64,000 nt of DNA from Mesorhizobium koreense (lineage in GTDB: Bacteria; Pseudomonadota; Alphaproteobacteria; Rhizobiales; Rhizobiaceae). Where the stretch lies: the NCBI RefSeq assembly GCF_031656215.1, contig NZ_CP134228.1:372001-436000 (forward strand), in the 5' to 3' direction. Positions 54,343 through 63,082 of the stretch are shown piece after piece (the stretch's first letter is position 1; each line of letters starts with the position of its first letter). Below the pieces are notes generated by a model that worked only from the letters and a program-made list of their open reading frames with translations, ran no database searches and was not told the DNA's origin. The position numbers and the translations under genes were made by a program.

Positions 54343-55901
54343 CGTATTGATTTCATTCCCGCCAGATCATGGAAGTCCTAGAACGGCCCGTGATGGTCAA
54401 TGGGGATGCGTTACGGCGCCGGAAGACTTTGATATCCAGAGTGCCCATCCTTGTGGGAGGATCAATGCAGAGGCTACCGCAAATTGACAGGAGTTTTTCG
54501 AGTGTGTCGTATTTGCATTAGGTTAAGGGGCCGAGACAGACACAACTTTCCCTGTTGTTTACATTAAGTTGTCACTTCAAGCGATGAATTTCTTTATTTT
54601 GGCTGCATTGAGCGCTTTTGGGAGCGGGCTCGAGATCCGCATCTGAGTGCTCGGGCGCCGAGCCGAGCAGACTTAAGCTCCAGATCTAAATAGCTATCGG
54701 TCTGGTCATGCCTAGGACGACGATCATTGACAATCGCAGCGGAAAAATGCTGGATCCTGCGGCGGATTGCTATTTGAACGGTCGGAAACGAGCTCCTCGC
54801 CGGCTGCGCATGGTAGGACAGAGGTGACGAAGCAATTGTCTGGCCCCGCTCTTTAAGGGTTGGCCTGCTGCATAATTCGTGAACGGCATGAACCAGCTTC
54901 CTGCCACGCCCTACTGTTGGTTTTGGTTCCCACAATCGTTCAAACCTTGCGCCGGTTTGTTATGGTGCATCTGAGCGATTCCCGGGGCGCCTATCCTTTC
55001 GCAAATGGCTACCGGGAGCAGCATCTTGTTTGACCTGCTTTGCCTGTGCCTTCCTGGTCGCTTTGTGCCAGCAACGCCAACGAGGACTTCAAGAGCAAGT
55101 AGCACTGGATCAGAGGCCGTGGCAGATTCGGATAAGAGGTTTGGCGACCGGATGGCGCGGTCTCTCATGACGTTTCCTTCAGGATTTGCCGCGTTGGTCG
55201 CCAAATTATCGATCCGGAAGCTTGGGAACTGGCTTCAATGACTGGGTAAGTTCTTCGTATTGGAGGGGTGAAGCCACTCCCCATAGGTAAGTGTCCCTTC
55301 ATTTAGTTAGAATCAAAAAATGGAGAAAAAGAGACGTTGGGGAGTGGCTTCACTTCTTCAAACAGAAGCTCCGGCTCGCCAGCGAAGCGCCAAAAGAAGA
55401 AAAATTATTGTAGGAGGGAATAGAGGCTACAAAAAAGTGCAGTGCCTTGGGGATTACCTCCGGCTATCCGCGGCTGCGCCGCGTTCGCCTTCGGATTCCG
55501 GCGCATTCTTGCGACGGCACACCGAAGATCCGTTCAGACTTAGAAGCTTTCCCACTCGACGGTCCGCCACCTGCCGACTTGTTAGCGATTGGGATTGCCG
55601 ACAGTGGGACAGAGAGACGGCTTCAGCGCTCGCGGTGTATCTCAGAGGCCCTTTCAAGGGAAAATTCGCCCTGCTTCGCCATGGCGTTCTACGGCAATTT
55701 CTGGGTTTAGGACGACCCATCGAACGTTTTGCACGGTCATAAAAATCTACAGAAATCGCACTCTTGTTCCTGCATGCGACGGACTCGTCGCTATAACACA
55801 CTGCATCGAGCGCCAGTCGGTTCTCGTCATCTCTTGGCGGAGATTCGGGCGACAGCAATGTCGCCCTGCTTGCCAGAGGTCGAAACGCCGCCAAAAGCAT
55901 C
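54343..55901. other. Gene-poor interior of the element
   Basis: About 1.56 kb with no convincing gene. Open frames present (for example 55320-55742) lack family-like sequence, and neither strand shows consistent codon use. It contains a 15-bp perfect inverted repeat at 55268-55353. Confidence 0.5.
55268..55353. repeat. 15-bp perfect inverted repeat
   Basis: GTGAAGCCACTCCCC at 55268-55282 and GGGGAGTGGCTTCAC at 55339-55353, separated by 56 AT-rich bases. It could form a large hairpin, serve as a protein-binding pair or be the ends of a small degraded element. No coding function assigned. Confidence 0.7.
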
Positions 55902-56915
55902 ATGAGTGTCCTTATGCCACATAACTTTCAGATAGATCGCTCGAAATCGTTATTCCTCCGGTCCCCAAGAACGCCAAAAGAAGAGCGTCGACTGAAACAG
56001 TGGACCGACCGGCTCGCCGTCGCGCACTGCTTCCTTAAGCCAGACGCACTCGCGAATGAGCCCGAACTCATAGCATCCAAGTGGCCTGCATACTGTGAGC
56101 TTGACCCAATGGCAGCGAACATAAAATTCGCGACAGCGTATCACACGGCCTTTCAAGCTCAGTTCCGGATAGACGTGGATAAAAATGACGCCGAGGAGGT
56201 CCAGGGGCTAAACATCGCCCATATAACGCATCCATCCGATCGCAAGGGCCATCGCAGCGAGCTCACCGCTGTCAATTCTGCTCGACAGTGCGCCGACGCG
56301 CTCGGCATGCCCTACAAGCCGTTCATCAAATTCTGCATGCAGTTCGCCAGCGACCGGGGCGTGAAGCACATAGCCCGACCGAACCAGCTTGTTCCGACAA
56401 CGGTAAGTAAATTTCGGGCGGCCTGGGACAGAGAGCTGAAGGACTACTTGTCCACCTACAAGGTTGGGTTGCCTTCAGGGTATCAGGATGAGCGACGCTA
56501 TGAGAGTTCAAGCGAGCCGGGGTGCTTTGGGGTTCCAGGGGCTGTGGATCCGAACTCTGTAGTCTGCGCCACCTGCCCCGTCGCCGAGAAATGCGCCAAA
56601 TTGGCAAGAGCTGTGGTAACGAAAGTCGAGCGAGAGGCAATGAAAGCGAATGCCGTTCTGGCCTACGAAGATAAGCACGCGCTGGTTCTCTTGAAACGCA
56701 AAACTCGGAAGACGGACCAGCAGAGATCCCGCCGCGCTACGAGGCGGATGCCCTCGTCGCGCGCAGCCTTCATCGCTCGAATCCAAGCTGCTTGTATGCG
56801 CTCTTCCGTTATGTCTCCGTCCAAACCAAGGGCTTCCTTGGCAGTATCTATGTCCACCCGTTCACCTCAATTCGCTCTAATCACCAGGAGATACCGCAAA
56901 CAGAGAACCGGCTAA
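55902..56915 (+). CDS. Unrecognised element protein with WhiB-like four-Cys motif
   Basis: A 337-residue protein I cannot assign to a named family. The N-terminal two thirds (to about residue 200) is hydrophilic and mixed helical. Then C208, C222, C225 and C231 form C-x13-C-x2-C-x5-C in CATCPVAEKC, which resembles the iron-sulfur ligands of WhiB proteins. The last 70 residues are rich in Arg and Ser, and their opposite strand carries a plausible small protein, so the true end may be earlier. No ribosome site is clear. Function unknown. Confidence 0.6.
   Translation: MSVLMPHNFQIDRSKSLFLRSPRTPKEERRLKQWTDRLAVAHCFLKPDALANEPELIASKWPAYCELDPMAANIKFATAYHTAFQAQFRIDVDKNDAEEVQGLNIAHITHPSDRKGHRSELTAVNSARQCADALGMPYKPFIKFCMQFASDRGVKHIARPNQLVPTTVSKFRAAWDRELKDYLSTYKVGLPSGYQDERRYESSSEPGCFGVPGAVDPNSVVCATCPVAEKCAKLARAVVTKVEREAMKANAVLAYEDKHALVLLKRKTRKTDQQRSRRATRRMPSSRAAFIARIQAACMRSSVMSPSKPRASLAVSMSTRSPQFALITRRYRKQRTG
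56663..56857 (-). CDS. Possible small protein opposite the Cys-motif gene
   Basis: A 64-residue frame starting MDIDTAKEALGLDGDITEER and continuing with a second amphipathic helix, which has a protein-like, faintly J-domain-like pattern. It overlaps the 3' end of the plus-strand gene, whose translation there looks non-native, so at most one is real in this stretch. Low confidence. Confidence 0.3.
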   Translation of the reverse strand: MDIDTAKEALGLDGDITEERIQAAWIRAMKAARDEGIRLVARRDLCWSVFRVLRFKRTSACLSS

Positions 56916-57257
56916 CGTCTAGGCCATTGCGATCAATGTTGCGGCGGTGCGCTATTTGTTGGATTGCGGAATACACAGAATGGCGCGATCTCTTTCGCGT
57001 GCGAGGCAGTGGCTACCGCCATCGTCAGCAAAAAGACGAACGAACTTTGAGCCAGGGCCCTGAACCAGCCTAATACCAGACTAGCCGAATGCCTCGCCGT
57101 AATCATGGCCTTTACGGCATGGGCGGCTAAGAATCGACACAGCTGATAGAGATACGAACTCGACATGTCGCCCCCGCGACTAAATTCGAGTAATCAAACA
57201 CCAAGCCGCCTTGGGCTGCAAGTTTATGCATTCCTGCTAATCTGTCCGGAGGCAGCA
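56916..57257. other. Non-coding gap in the element
   Basis: About 340 bp without a recognisable gene between the Cys-motif gene and the DUF429 gene; presumably contains the latter's promoter, which I could not define. Confidence 0.5.
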
Positions 57258-58106
57258 ATGGGATCGCCGACCGACACGAGAGGCTGGAGCATCATCGGCT
57301 TCGACTCTGCCTGGACAGACAAGACCAAAGCTCCCGGTGCGGTGAGCATTATCCACTTCGATGGCGGGTCCACGTCGTTCGTCGAGCCTCAACTTGCCTC
57401 TTTCAACCAGGCACTGACCCTTATTCACCGAGAGCGGGATTCCTTCGGTTTTTGTCTTGTCGCACTCGATCAGCCTACGATAGTGGCAAACCTGGTTAGT
57501 CTACGTCCTGTCGAGCGTGTCGTGGCTTCGACAATCTCCTGGGCTGGAGGCGGAGTTCAGCCGGCCAACCGCTCTAAGATCGGGATGTTTGACGACAAAG
57601 CACCGATCTGGCCCTTCAAGGAGAAGCTTGGTGCAACTGAAGATCCAGAAAGCGCTCGAAGATCAGTCGATGGCCTGTTTCTAATCGAAGTCTTCCCAGC
57701 TCTCGCCCTTCTGACGATTGACGATCGCTTCCATGGACGACTGAAAGCACCTCGATATAATCCCGCCAGGAAGAAGACATTCCGGGCGGCGGACTGGCTG
57801 GTCGTGCTAGAAAGTGTGGCGGCTTACGCTCGTTCGTTCGGTCTCGATAACGTTGCTGGTTGGTGCGAGGCTCAGCGCCATCATGCGCCTCGCAAAGCCG
57901 ACCAGGACAAGCTCGATAGCGTCATCTGCGCCCTGGTCGGCTATAACTGGGTTTGGTCGCCACGATCGACCTCCGTCATGATTGGCGACCTCGAAAGCGG
58001 CTATATGATTTCTCCAGCCTCTTCTGCTGTCCGTTCTCGGCTTTGCGAGGCCGCCACTCGCTACGGTGTTCCAATCGACCAAGGCACAGCTGCGGCGCTC
58101 GCCTAG
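57258..58106 (+). CDS. DUF429 family protein (RNase H-like fold predicted)
   Basis: A 282-residue protein of the DUF429 family, whose fold is predicted to be RNase H-like. The opening IIGFDSAWTD holds the first acidic residue (D16), ALDQPT the second (about D74) and a C-terminal KADQDKLDSVICALVGY region the others. It would act as a nuclease if the acids are catalytic; no activity is established. CCGGAGG five bases before the ATG at 57258 is a strong ribosome site. It is the last gene of the element, about 100 bp from attR. Confidence 0.8.
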   Translation: MGSPTDTRGWSIIGFDSAWTDKTKAPGAVSIIHFDGGSTSFVEPQLASFNQALTLIHRERDSFGFCLVALDQPTIVANLVSLRPVERVVASTISWAGGGVQPANRSKIGMFDDKAPIWPFKEKLGATEDPESARRSVDGLFLIEVFPALALLTIDDRFHGRLKAPRYNPARKKTFRAADWLVVLESVAAYARSFGLDNVAGWCEAQRHHAPRKADQDKLDSVICALVGYNWVWSPRSTSVMIGDLESGYMISPASSAVRSRLCEAATRYGVPIDQGTAAALA

Positions 58107-58204
58107 CGCTCTTCGCAAGAGACTTGGACTATCGCTTCGGCCATGCGGCTGTTCCTTCGGCGCACCCGACAGGATTCGAAGCTGTGATCTCTGCGCTCGG
58201 GATA

Positions 58205-58327
58205 CCGCTACAATTCCTCATTGAAGCGGGCAGGTTCATCCGCTAAACAGCGGACACCGGCCCGGCGCTCTAGGCGCCGGCGAGAGCGCATCCGTAGCTC
58301 AGCTGGATAGAGTGCTGCCCTCCGAAG
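58205..58327. repeat. Right end of integrative element (attR), 123-bp direct repeat
   Basis: Second copy of the 50752-50874 repeat, differing by one base at 58291. It restores the upstream region and the first 40 bases of the tRNA-Arg gene. The changed base makes a U-G wobble at the fourth acceptor pair, so this 5' half was brought by the element. Confidence 0.95.
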
Positions 58328-58364
58328 GCAGAGGTCACAGGTTCGAATCCTGTCGGGTGCGCCA
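58288..58364 (+). tRNA. tRNA-Arg (anticodon CCG), rebuilt at element right end
   Basis: A 77-base cloverleaf: acceptor GCATCCG/CGGGTGC, D arm GCTC...GAGT, anticodon stem CTGCC/GGCAG with loop CTCCGAA (anticodon CCG), T arm CAGG-TTCGAAT-CCTG and an encoded CCA end. The 5' half to the anticodon loop comes from the element; the 3' half is chromosomal. Confidence 0.96.
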
Positions 58365-58371
58365 TTCCGGT

Positions 58372-58697
58372 ACAGAACTGGGAACGCCAATTTTAGCCGA
58401 TTCCACGCTTGATGCGGCGGCCAGCGCCTGCAGCAATCCAGCGCGCGATCCCATGATCCGAACTTCCTTCGGCGACTTCGATGCGCTGTGCGAACGCGCA
58501 GGTGATCCCGATGGTAACCGCCGTCTGGCAGACGGATTCGTCCGCCGGCCGTTTCGGCGAAGGTCTCGACCATTTCCGGCGTGATTGATCGATTGTTCGA
58601 GCTCGGCTTTTGCACCGCCGCTCTCAGTTTCGCTCGCCACGTCTTTTCGGCGGTCCGAAATCTCTTCGTGCCGCCTCGTTCGAAACGCTCACTCAAC
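58372..58697 (-). pseudogene. Frameshifted C-terminal remnant of a serine recombinase
   Basis: In one minus-strand frame NNRSITPEMVETFAETAGGR and RIRLPDGGYHRDHLR appear; a neighbouring frame then continues EVRIMGSRAGLLQALAAAS. Together these form the C-terminal tail commonly seen on large serine recombinases of Hyphomicrobiales mobile elements, broken by a frameshift and lacking the catalytic N-terminus. It lies directly after the tRNA-Arg, perhaps the trace of an earlier element. Confidence 0.6.
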
Positions 58698-58704
58698 CAG
58701 CATA

Positions 58705-59934
58705 TCAGGGTTCAAAGCTCGTAGATTGACTATAGCGCTGCAAGATCGCATTTCGATCGGCGTCGAGCGCCGGCGGGCCGCGCCGGACGGGCTGTATGAT
58801 CCCATTGATCTTAATCGGGCTAACGAAAGTGGACGTCTCCATGCCGCCCGGCATCTCCATCTGCTGCACCCAACCCTGCATTTCGACATGGGGATCCGAC
58901 AGGATCTGGGAATAAGAGTTGATGGGCGCGCAAGGTACGCCCACCGCCTCGAACATGGCGAGCAGATCAACAGTGCTGTGCTGTATAAAGAAGGGGGCCA
59001 GCATCTCGGCGAGCCGCGCCTGGTTTAGGGCTCGGTCTCTGGTGGTTGCGAAACGTGGATCATCGACCAGATTTGGCATGCCGACCGTATCGCAGACTGC
59101 ATGCCAGAGTCGATTATTGCCTGCCGCAATCACGAAATGGCCGTCGTTGGAGCGATAGGCCTGATAAGGCGCGTTGCGCGGATGGGCGGAACCGAGCGCC
59201 TTGGGATCCGCACCGGTACCGAAATACTCGCTTGTCTGAAGCGCGGCGATACTGAGGCTGGTGCCCAGCATCGGCACGTCGATGTGGCCCCCTGCACCAC
59301 CAGCCCGTACGCGCGCGAGCATGCTGGCGATGGCGAAGGCCGCATAGAGGCCGGCCGAGAAGTCTGAAACCGGCACGCCGCATTTCACCGGGCCGCCGCC
59401 GGGCTCGCCGGTGACGCTCATGATACCCGACATCGCCTGGATTGTGAGATCGAAACCGCCCTGCTGGGCACGCGGCCCCTCCTGGCCGAAGGCAGAGATG
59501 GAGCAGTAGACGAGCTGCGGTTGGTCGCCTACGAAGCTTTCGTAATCGAGCCCCAGCCGGCGCATGACACCCGGGCGATTGTTCTCGATCACCACATCTG
59601 CGGACCGCACGAGGTGACGGGCGAGATCGCGGCTCGCCGAGTCCTTCAGGTTGAGCGCAATGGACGACTTGTTACGATTCAGTGAGGCGAAGTTCTCGCT
59701 GAAACCTCCCCGGAGAGGCGGCCATTGACGCAGCGCGTCGCCCTCGGGCGACTCGATCTTGATGACCTCGGCGCCCATGTCGCCGAGCAGCATGCCGCAG
59801 AACGGGCCGGCCGCCACGCTGCAGAATTCGATGACCGTCACCCCGGTGAGGGGCAATGGGTCTCTAACGGATTGGGCAGACTGCTCGGAACCGCGAGCCT
59901 GGCTGCCGCGCGGCAGGTTCGAAATGTCGTTCAT
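58705..59934 (-). CDS. CaiB/BaiF family CoA transferase
   Basis: A 409-residue class III CoA transferase. LTGVTVIEFCSVAAGPFCGM opens the family fold, GDALRQWPPLRGGFSENFAS follows, the catalytic Asp is expected in the GGFDLTIQAMSG region, and the C-terminal region has VGVPCAPINSYSQILSDPHV. It moves CoA between carboxylic acids; the pair is not predictable. It overlaps the aldehyde dehydrogenase gene by 4 bp and is the last gene of a three-gene minus-strand operon. Confidence 0.92.
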   Translation of the reverse strand: MNDISNLPRGSQARGSEQSAQSVRDPLPLTGVTVIEFCSVAAGPFCGMLLGDMGAEVIKIESPEGDALRQWPPLRGGFSENFASLNRNKSSIALNLKDSASRDLARHLVRSADVVIENNRPGVMRRLGLDYESFVGDQPQLVYCSISAFGQEGPRAQQGGFDLTIQAMSGIMSVTGEPGGGPVKCGVPVSDFSAGLYAAFAIASMLARVRAGGAGGHIDVPMLGTSLSIAALQTSEYFGTGADPKALGSAHPRNAPYQAYRSNDGHFVIAAGNNRLWHAVCDTVGMPNLVDDPRFATTRDRALNQARLAEMLAPFFIQHSTVDLLAMFEAVGVPCAPINSYSQILSDPHVEMQGWVQQMEMPGGMETSTFVSPIKINGIIQPVRRGPPALDADRNAILQRYSQSTSFEP

Positions 59935-61376
59935 TGATACGGTCGCAGCGTAACGAACTTGGTGATCAGGTATGCTTCAAGCCCTTCGCTTCCACCTTCG
60001 CGGCCATAGCCGCTGTCCTTGACACCGCCGAATGGTGTTTCCGCTGTAGCCAGGCCGAAATGATTGATAGTGACCATGCCGGCCTCGAGTTTCGCGCCGG
60101 CCCGGGCTGCACGGCCGGCATCCTTCGTCCAGGCATAAGCTGCAAGACCATAGGATGTCGCGTTCGCGCGCCGCCAGGCTTCCTCCTCATCGGAGAAGCG
60201 GTTGACGAGCGCGATCGGTCCGAACGGCTCCTCCTGCATTACGCGAGCTTCGTCCGGCACATTGGAGAGAACCGTCGGCGCGAAGTAATTGCCGCGGTTG
60301 CCCATCCGTGCGCCGCCGCAGTGCAGCTTCGCGCCTGCAGCGACGGCTTCCTGGACCAGGTTCTCCAGGAAATCGAGTCGTCGGCTCGTGGCCAGCGGCC
60401 CCATCTGGGTCGTCGGGTCAGAGCCGGGACCGACCTTGAGGCCTTTGGCGTAGGATACGAACGTATCGAGGAAAGCGTCGTGCGCGGCACCCTGTACGAA
60501 GAAGCGGGTCGGCGAGATGCAGACCTGGCTGGCGTTGCGGTACTTGAACGTGGCGAATGCGGAGGCGGCCTTCACCGGATCGACGTCGTCGAAGATCACC
60601 GCGGGGCCATGGCCGCCGAGTTCCATCGTGCAGGGTTTCATATGCTGCGCCGCCATGGCCGCGAGATGCTTGCCGACCGGCACGGAGCCCGTGAAGGAGA
60701 CCTTGCGGATCACGGGGGAAGGAATGAGGTGCGAGGAAATCTCCGGCGGACGTCCGAATACGAGGCTCAGTGCACCGACGGCGACGCCGGCATCTACAAA
60801 GCAGCGAACAGTTTCACAGACGGCGCTCGGCGTATCCTCGGGGCCCTTAATAATGATGCTGCATCCCGCTGCGAGCGACCCGGCGATCTTGCGCACTGCC
60901 TGAGAGACCGGGAAGTTCCAGGGCGAGAAGGCTGCCACCGGACCGACGGGCTCGACATGGGCTACCTGGAACGTGTCGGGCTGGCGGGCGGGAATAATAC
61001 GGCCATAGGCGCGGCGGCCTTCCTCGGCGAACCATTCCGTGATGTCGGCGCCGTTGGAGACCTCGGTCTCGGATTCGCGCAACGGCTTGCCCTGTTCGCG
61101 GGTGATGGCGGCCGCAATGATATCGCGTCGTTCGCGCAGCAGCTGGGCGGCCTTGCGCAGTATGTTGCTGCGAGCCATTGCCGGCTGGGCACGCCAGGTC
61201 TCGAAGCCGGCGGCCGCAAGCTCCAGCGCCCGGTCCAAATCGGCAATGCTTGCAACGGGAAGCTGCGCGATCGTCTCGTTGGTGGCGGGATTCTCCACAG
61301 GCAGCATGTCGCGGTTGCCCGGCTCAAGCCAGCCGCCAATGTAAAGTGTCGGTTGATCAGTCACTCTCTGGTCCAT
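59931..61376 (-). CDS. NAD(P)-dependent semialdehyde dehydrogenase (succinate-semialdehyde type)
   Basis: A 481-residue aldehyde dehydrogenase. The catalytic Glu is in MELGGHGPAVIF and the catalytic Cys in NASQVCISPTRFFV; PWNFPVSQAVRKIAGSLAAG and KVSFTGSVPVGKHL bind cofactor. It resembles the GabD/SSADH branch. With the adjacent aminotransferase it would oxidise the semialdehyde made by transamination. The start MDQRVTDQP at 61376 gives the usual family length; the open frame extends 24 residues further upstream. Confidence 0.9.
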   Translation of the reverse strand: MDQRVTDQPTLYIGGWLEPGNRDMLPVENPATNETIAQLPVASIADLDRALELAAAGFETWRAQPAMARSNILRKAAQLLRERRDIIAAAITREQGKPLRESETEVSNGADITEWFAEEGRRAYGRIIPARQPDTFQVAHVEPVGPVAAFSPWNFPVSQAVRKIAGSLAAGCSIIIKGPEDTPSAVCETVRCFVDAGVAVGALSLVFGRPPEISSHLIPSPVIRKVSFTGSVPVGKHLAAMAAQHMKPCTMELGGHGPAVIFDDVDPVKAASAFATFKYRNASQVCISPTRFFVQGAAHDAFLDTFVSYAKGLKVGPGSDPTTQMGPLATSRRLDFLENLVQEAVAAGAKLHCGGARMGNRGNYFAPTVLSNVPDEARVMQEEPFGPIALVNRFSDEEEAWRRANATSYGLAAYAWTKDAGRAARAGAKLEAGMVTINHFGLATAETPFGGVKDSGYGREGGSEGLEAYLITKFVTLRPYQ

Positions 61377-61451
61377 CTCATTATGCCTATCGGCCCTCCG
61401 CGTGTGCTGCTCCGCCGACGAGTGCACCGGCAGGCGGCTCTTCCGCACTCT

Positions 61452-62819
61452 TCAAAGGGTGGCGGCTATCTCCAGAATGCTGGCCTCAAGGGTGTCGAAG
61501 ATAATGTCGATCTCGTCTTTCACGATGATGAGCGGCGGGCAGATCGCTATCGCCTCGCGGATGGATCGCACCAGCACGCCCCGGTCCTGCGCCGCTTTGG
61601 CGATCTGCGGCTGAATTCCACGGGCCGGGTCGAACGCTTTCTTCGTCGCCTTGTCTTCGACAATCTCCACGGCGCCGATCAGGCCAACGCCGCGTGTCTC
61701 GCCGACCAGGGGTAGTTCGTTGAGGGCTTTCAGCCGCGCCTGGAAATGCGGACCGACCTCGCGGACATGGCCGATGATGTCGCGCTCCTCGTAGATCTTC
61801 AGCGTTTCGACCGCTACGGCAGCGCAGGCGGGATGACCGCTGTAGGTGACGCCATGGGCGAAAACCCCGGTCTTCTCGCTCTGTGCGCTCATCGCCTGCC
61901 AGATTTTCTCCGAAATGATCGTGGCGGAGATCGGCAGATAGGAGGCCGACAGCGCCTTGGCGCAGGTCAAAATGTCGGGTTTCAGGTCAAAGGTCTCGGA
62001 GCCGAACATCGAGCCCGTCCGCCCGAAGCCGGTGATCACTTCGTCGACGATGAAGAGGATATCGTGCTTGCGCAGCACCTCCTGCACCTTGGCGAAGTAA
62101 TCCTTGGGCGGGACGATGACACCGCCCGAGCCGTTGACGGGCTCGGCGATGAAGGCGGCGATCGTCTCGGGGCCTTCCTTCTCGATCAGGGACTCGAGAT
62201 TGCCCACGATGCGGTCGACGAACTGTTCTTCGGTCTCGTGGGGCTGTCCGAAATGGTAGAAGCTGGGCGTGTCGGTATGAAGGATGCCCTTGATGGGCAG
62301 GTCGAACAGCGCATGATTGGCGGGCAAGCCGGTCATGCTGCCGGCTCCGACAGTCACTCCGTGATAGCCGCGCCAGCGGGAGATGATCTTTTTCTTCTCC
62401 GGCTTGCCGATAGCATTGTGGTAATACCACACCAGCTTCATGGCCTGGTCATTCGCCTCGGAACCCGAATTTGCGAATAGCACCTTGGACAGGCCCTTCG
62501 GCGCGATGGCAAGCAGGCGCTCCGCAAGCTCGATCGCCGGCTCGGTCGAGCGGTGATTGAAGAGATGGTAGAATGGCAGGGTGCTCAGCTGGTGGTGCGC
62601 GGCATCCGCCAACCGCTTTTCGCTGAAGCCAAGCGAGGCCGACCATAGCCCGGCCATGCCCTCGAGGTAGCGGCGGCCCTGGTCGTCGATGACATAGATC
62701 CCATCGCCGCCGACCATCGTGAGCGGGCCCGTGCGGGCATGCTGGGCCAGGTTCGTGTAGGGATGGACGAGTGTCGCGACGTCCCGCTCGCTATTTGAAT
62801 TCCGGAAGTGCTGGTTCAT
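61452..62819 (-). CDS. Class III (omega-type) aminotransferase
   Basis: A 455-residue PLP enzyme of the aspartate aminotransferase superfamily class III. The Asp contacting PLP is in [14 protein letters not shown] and the Schiff-base Lys in [35 protein letters not shown] and [15 protein letters not shown] complete the cofactor site. It likely transfers the terminal amino group of an omega-amino acid or diamine to pyruvate. It heads the operon with the dehydrogenase and CoA transferase, forming an amine-to-CoA-ester route. Confidence 0.93.
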   Translation of the reverse strand: MNQHFRNSNSERDVATLVHPYTNLAQHARTGPLTMVGGDGIYVIDDQGRRYLEGMAGLWSASLGFSEKRLADAAHHQLSTLPFYHLFNHRSTEPAIELAERLLAIAPKGLSKVLFANSGSEANDQAMKLVWYYHNAIGKPEKKKIISRWRGYHGVTVGAGSMTGLPANHALFDLPIKGILHTDTPSFYHFGQPHETEEQFVDRIVGNLESLIEKEGPETIAAFIAEPVNGSGGVIVPPKDYFAKVQEVLRKHDILFIVDEVITGFGRTGSMFGSETFDLKPDILTCAKALSASYLPISATIISEKIWQAMSAQSEKTGVFAHGVTYSGHPACAAVAVETLKIYEERDIIGHVREVGPHFQARLKALNELPLVGETRGVGLIGAVEIVEDKATKKAFDPARGIQPQIAKAAQDRGVLVRSIREAIAICPPLIIVKDEIDIIFDTLEASILEIAATL

Positions 62820-62861
62820 CTCACTCTTCCTATCACCTTGGCAATGATGTCGATCTTTGTA

Positions 62862-63067
62862 TCAAATACTGGTACAATGTCTCATTCTTTGTAACAATGC
62901 CTGCGGCGGAACCCGTCTGTCAAGAGGGTGCTTGGGAAATCGGCCGGGGTCGCACGATCGGTGCGAAGCAAGGCGTTCGCTTTACGCCGGCACTGCAGAA
63001 CACCCTTGACAACTCCGAAAAACAGAATTTACGATATCAAATGATGGGAAGTAATCCCAAATGTTGG
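62862..63067. promoter_or_regulatory. Divergent promoter region with three operator-like boxes
   Basis: Three related boxes, TCAAATACTGG (62862-62872), TCAAATGATGG (63037-63047) and CCAAATGTTGG (63057-63067), occur between the aminotransferase and binding-protein genes. A rightward promoter TTGACA (63006-63011) and TACGAT (63030-63035) with an 18-bp spacer ends just before the second box. The two right boxes are 20 bp apart, about two helical turns. Confidence 0.6.
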
Positions 63068-63082
63068 AATGGGAGTTCGTCA

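Noticed and set aside
58208-58696. 162-residue minus-strand gene
   Set aside because: Part of it is the antisense of the tRNA-Arg; the upstream part is a frameshifted recombinase tail, listed as a pseudogene instead.
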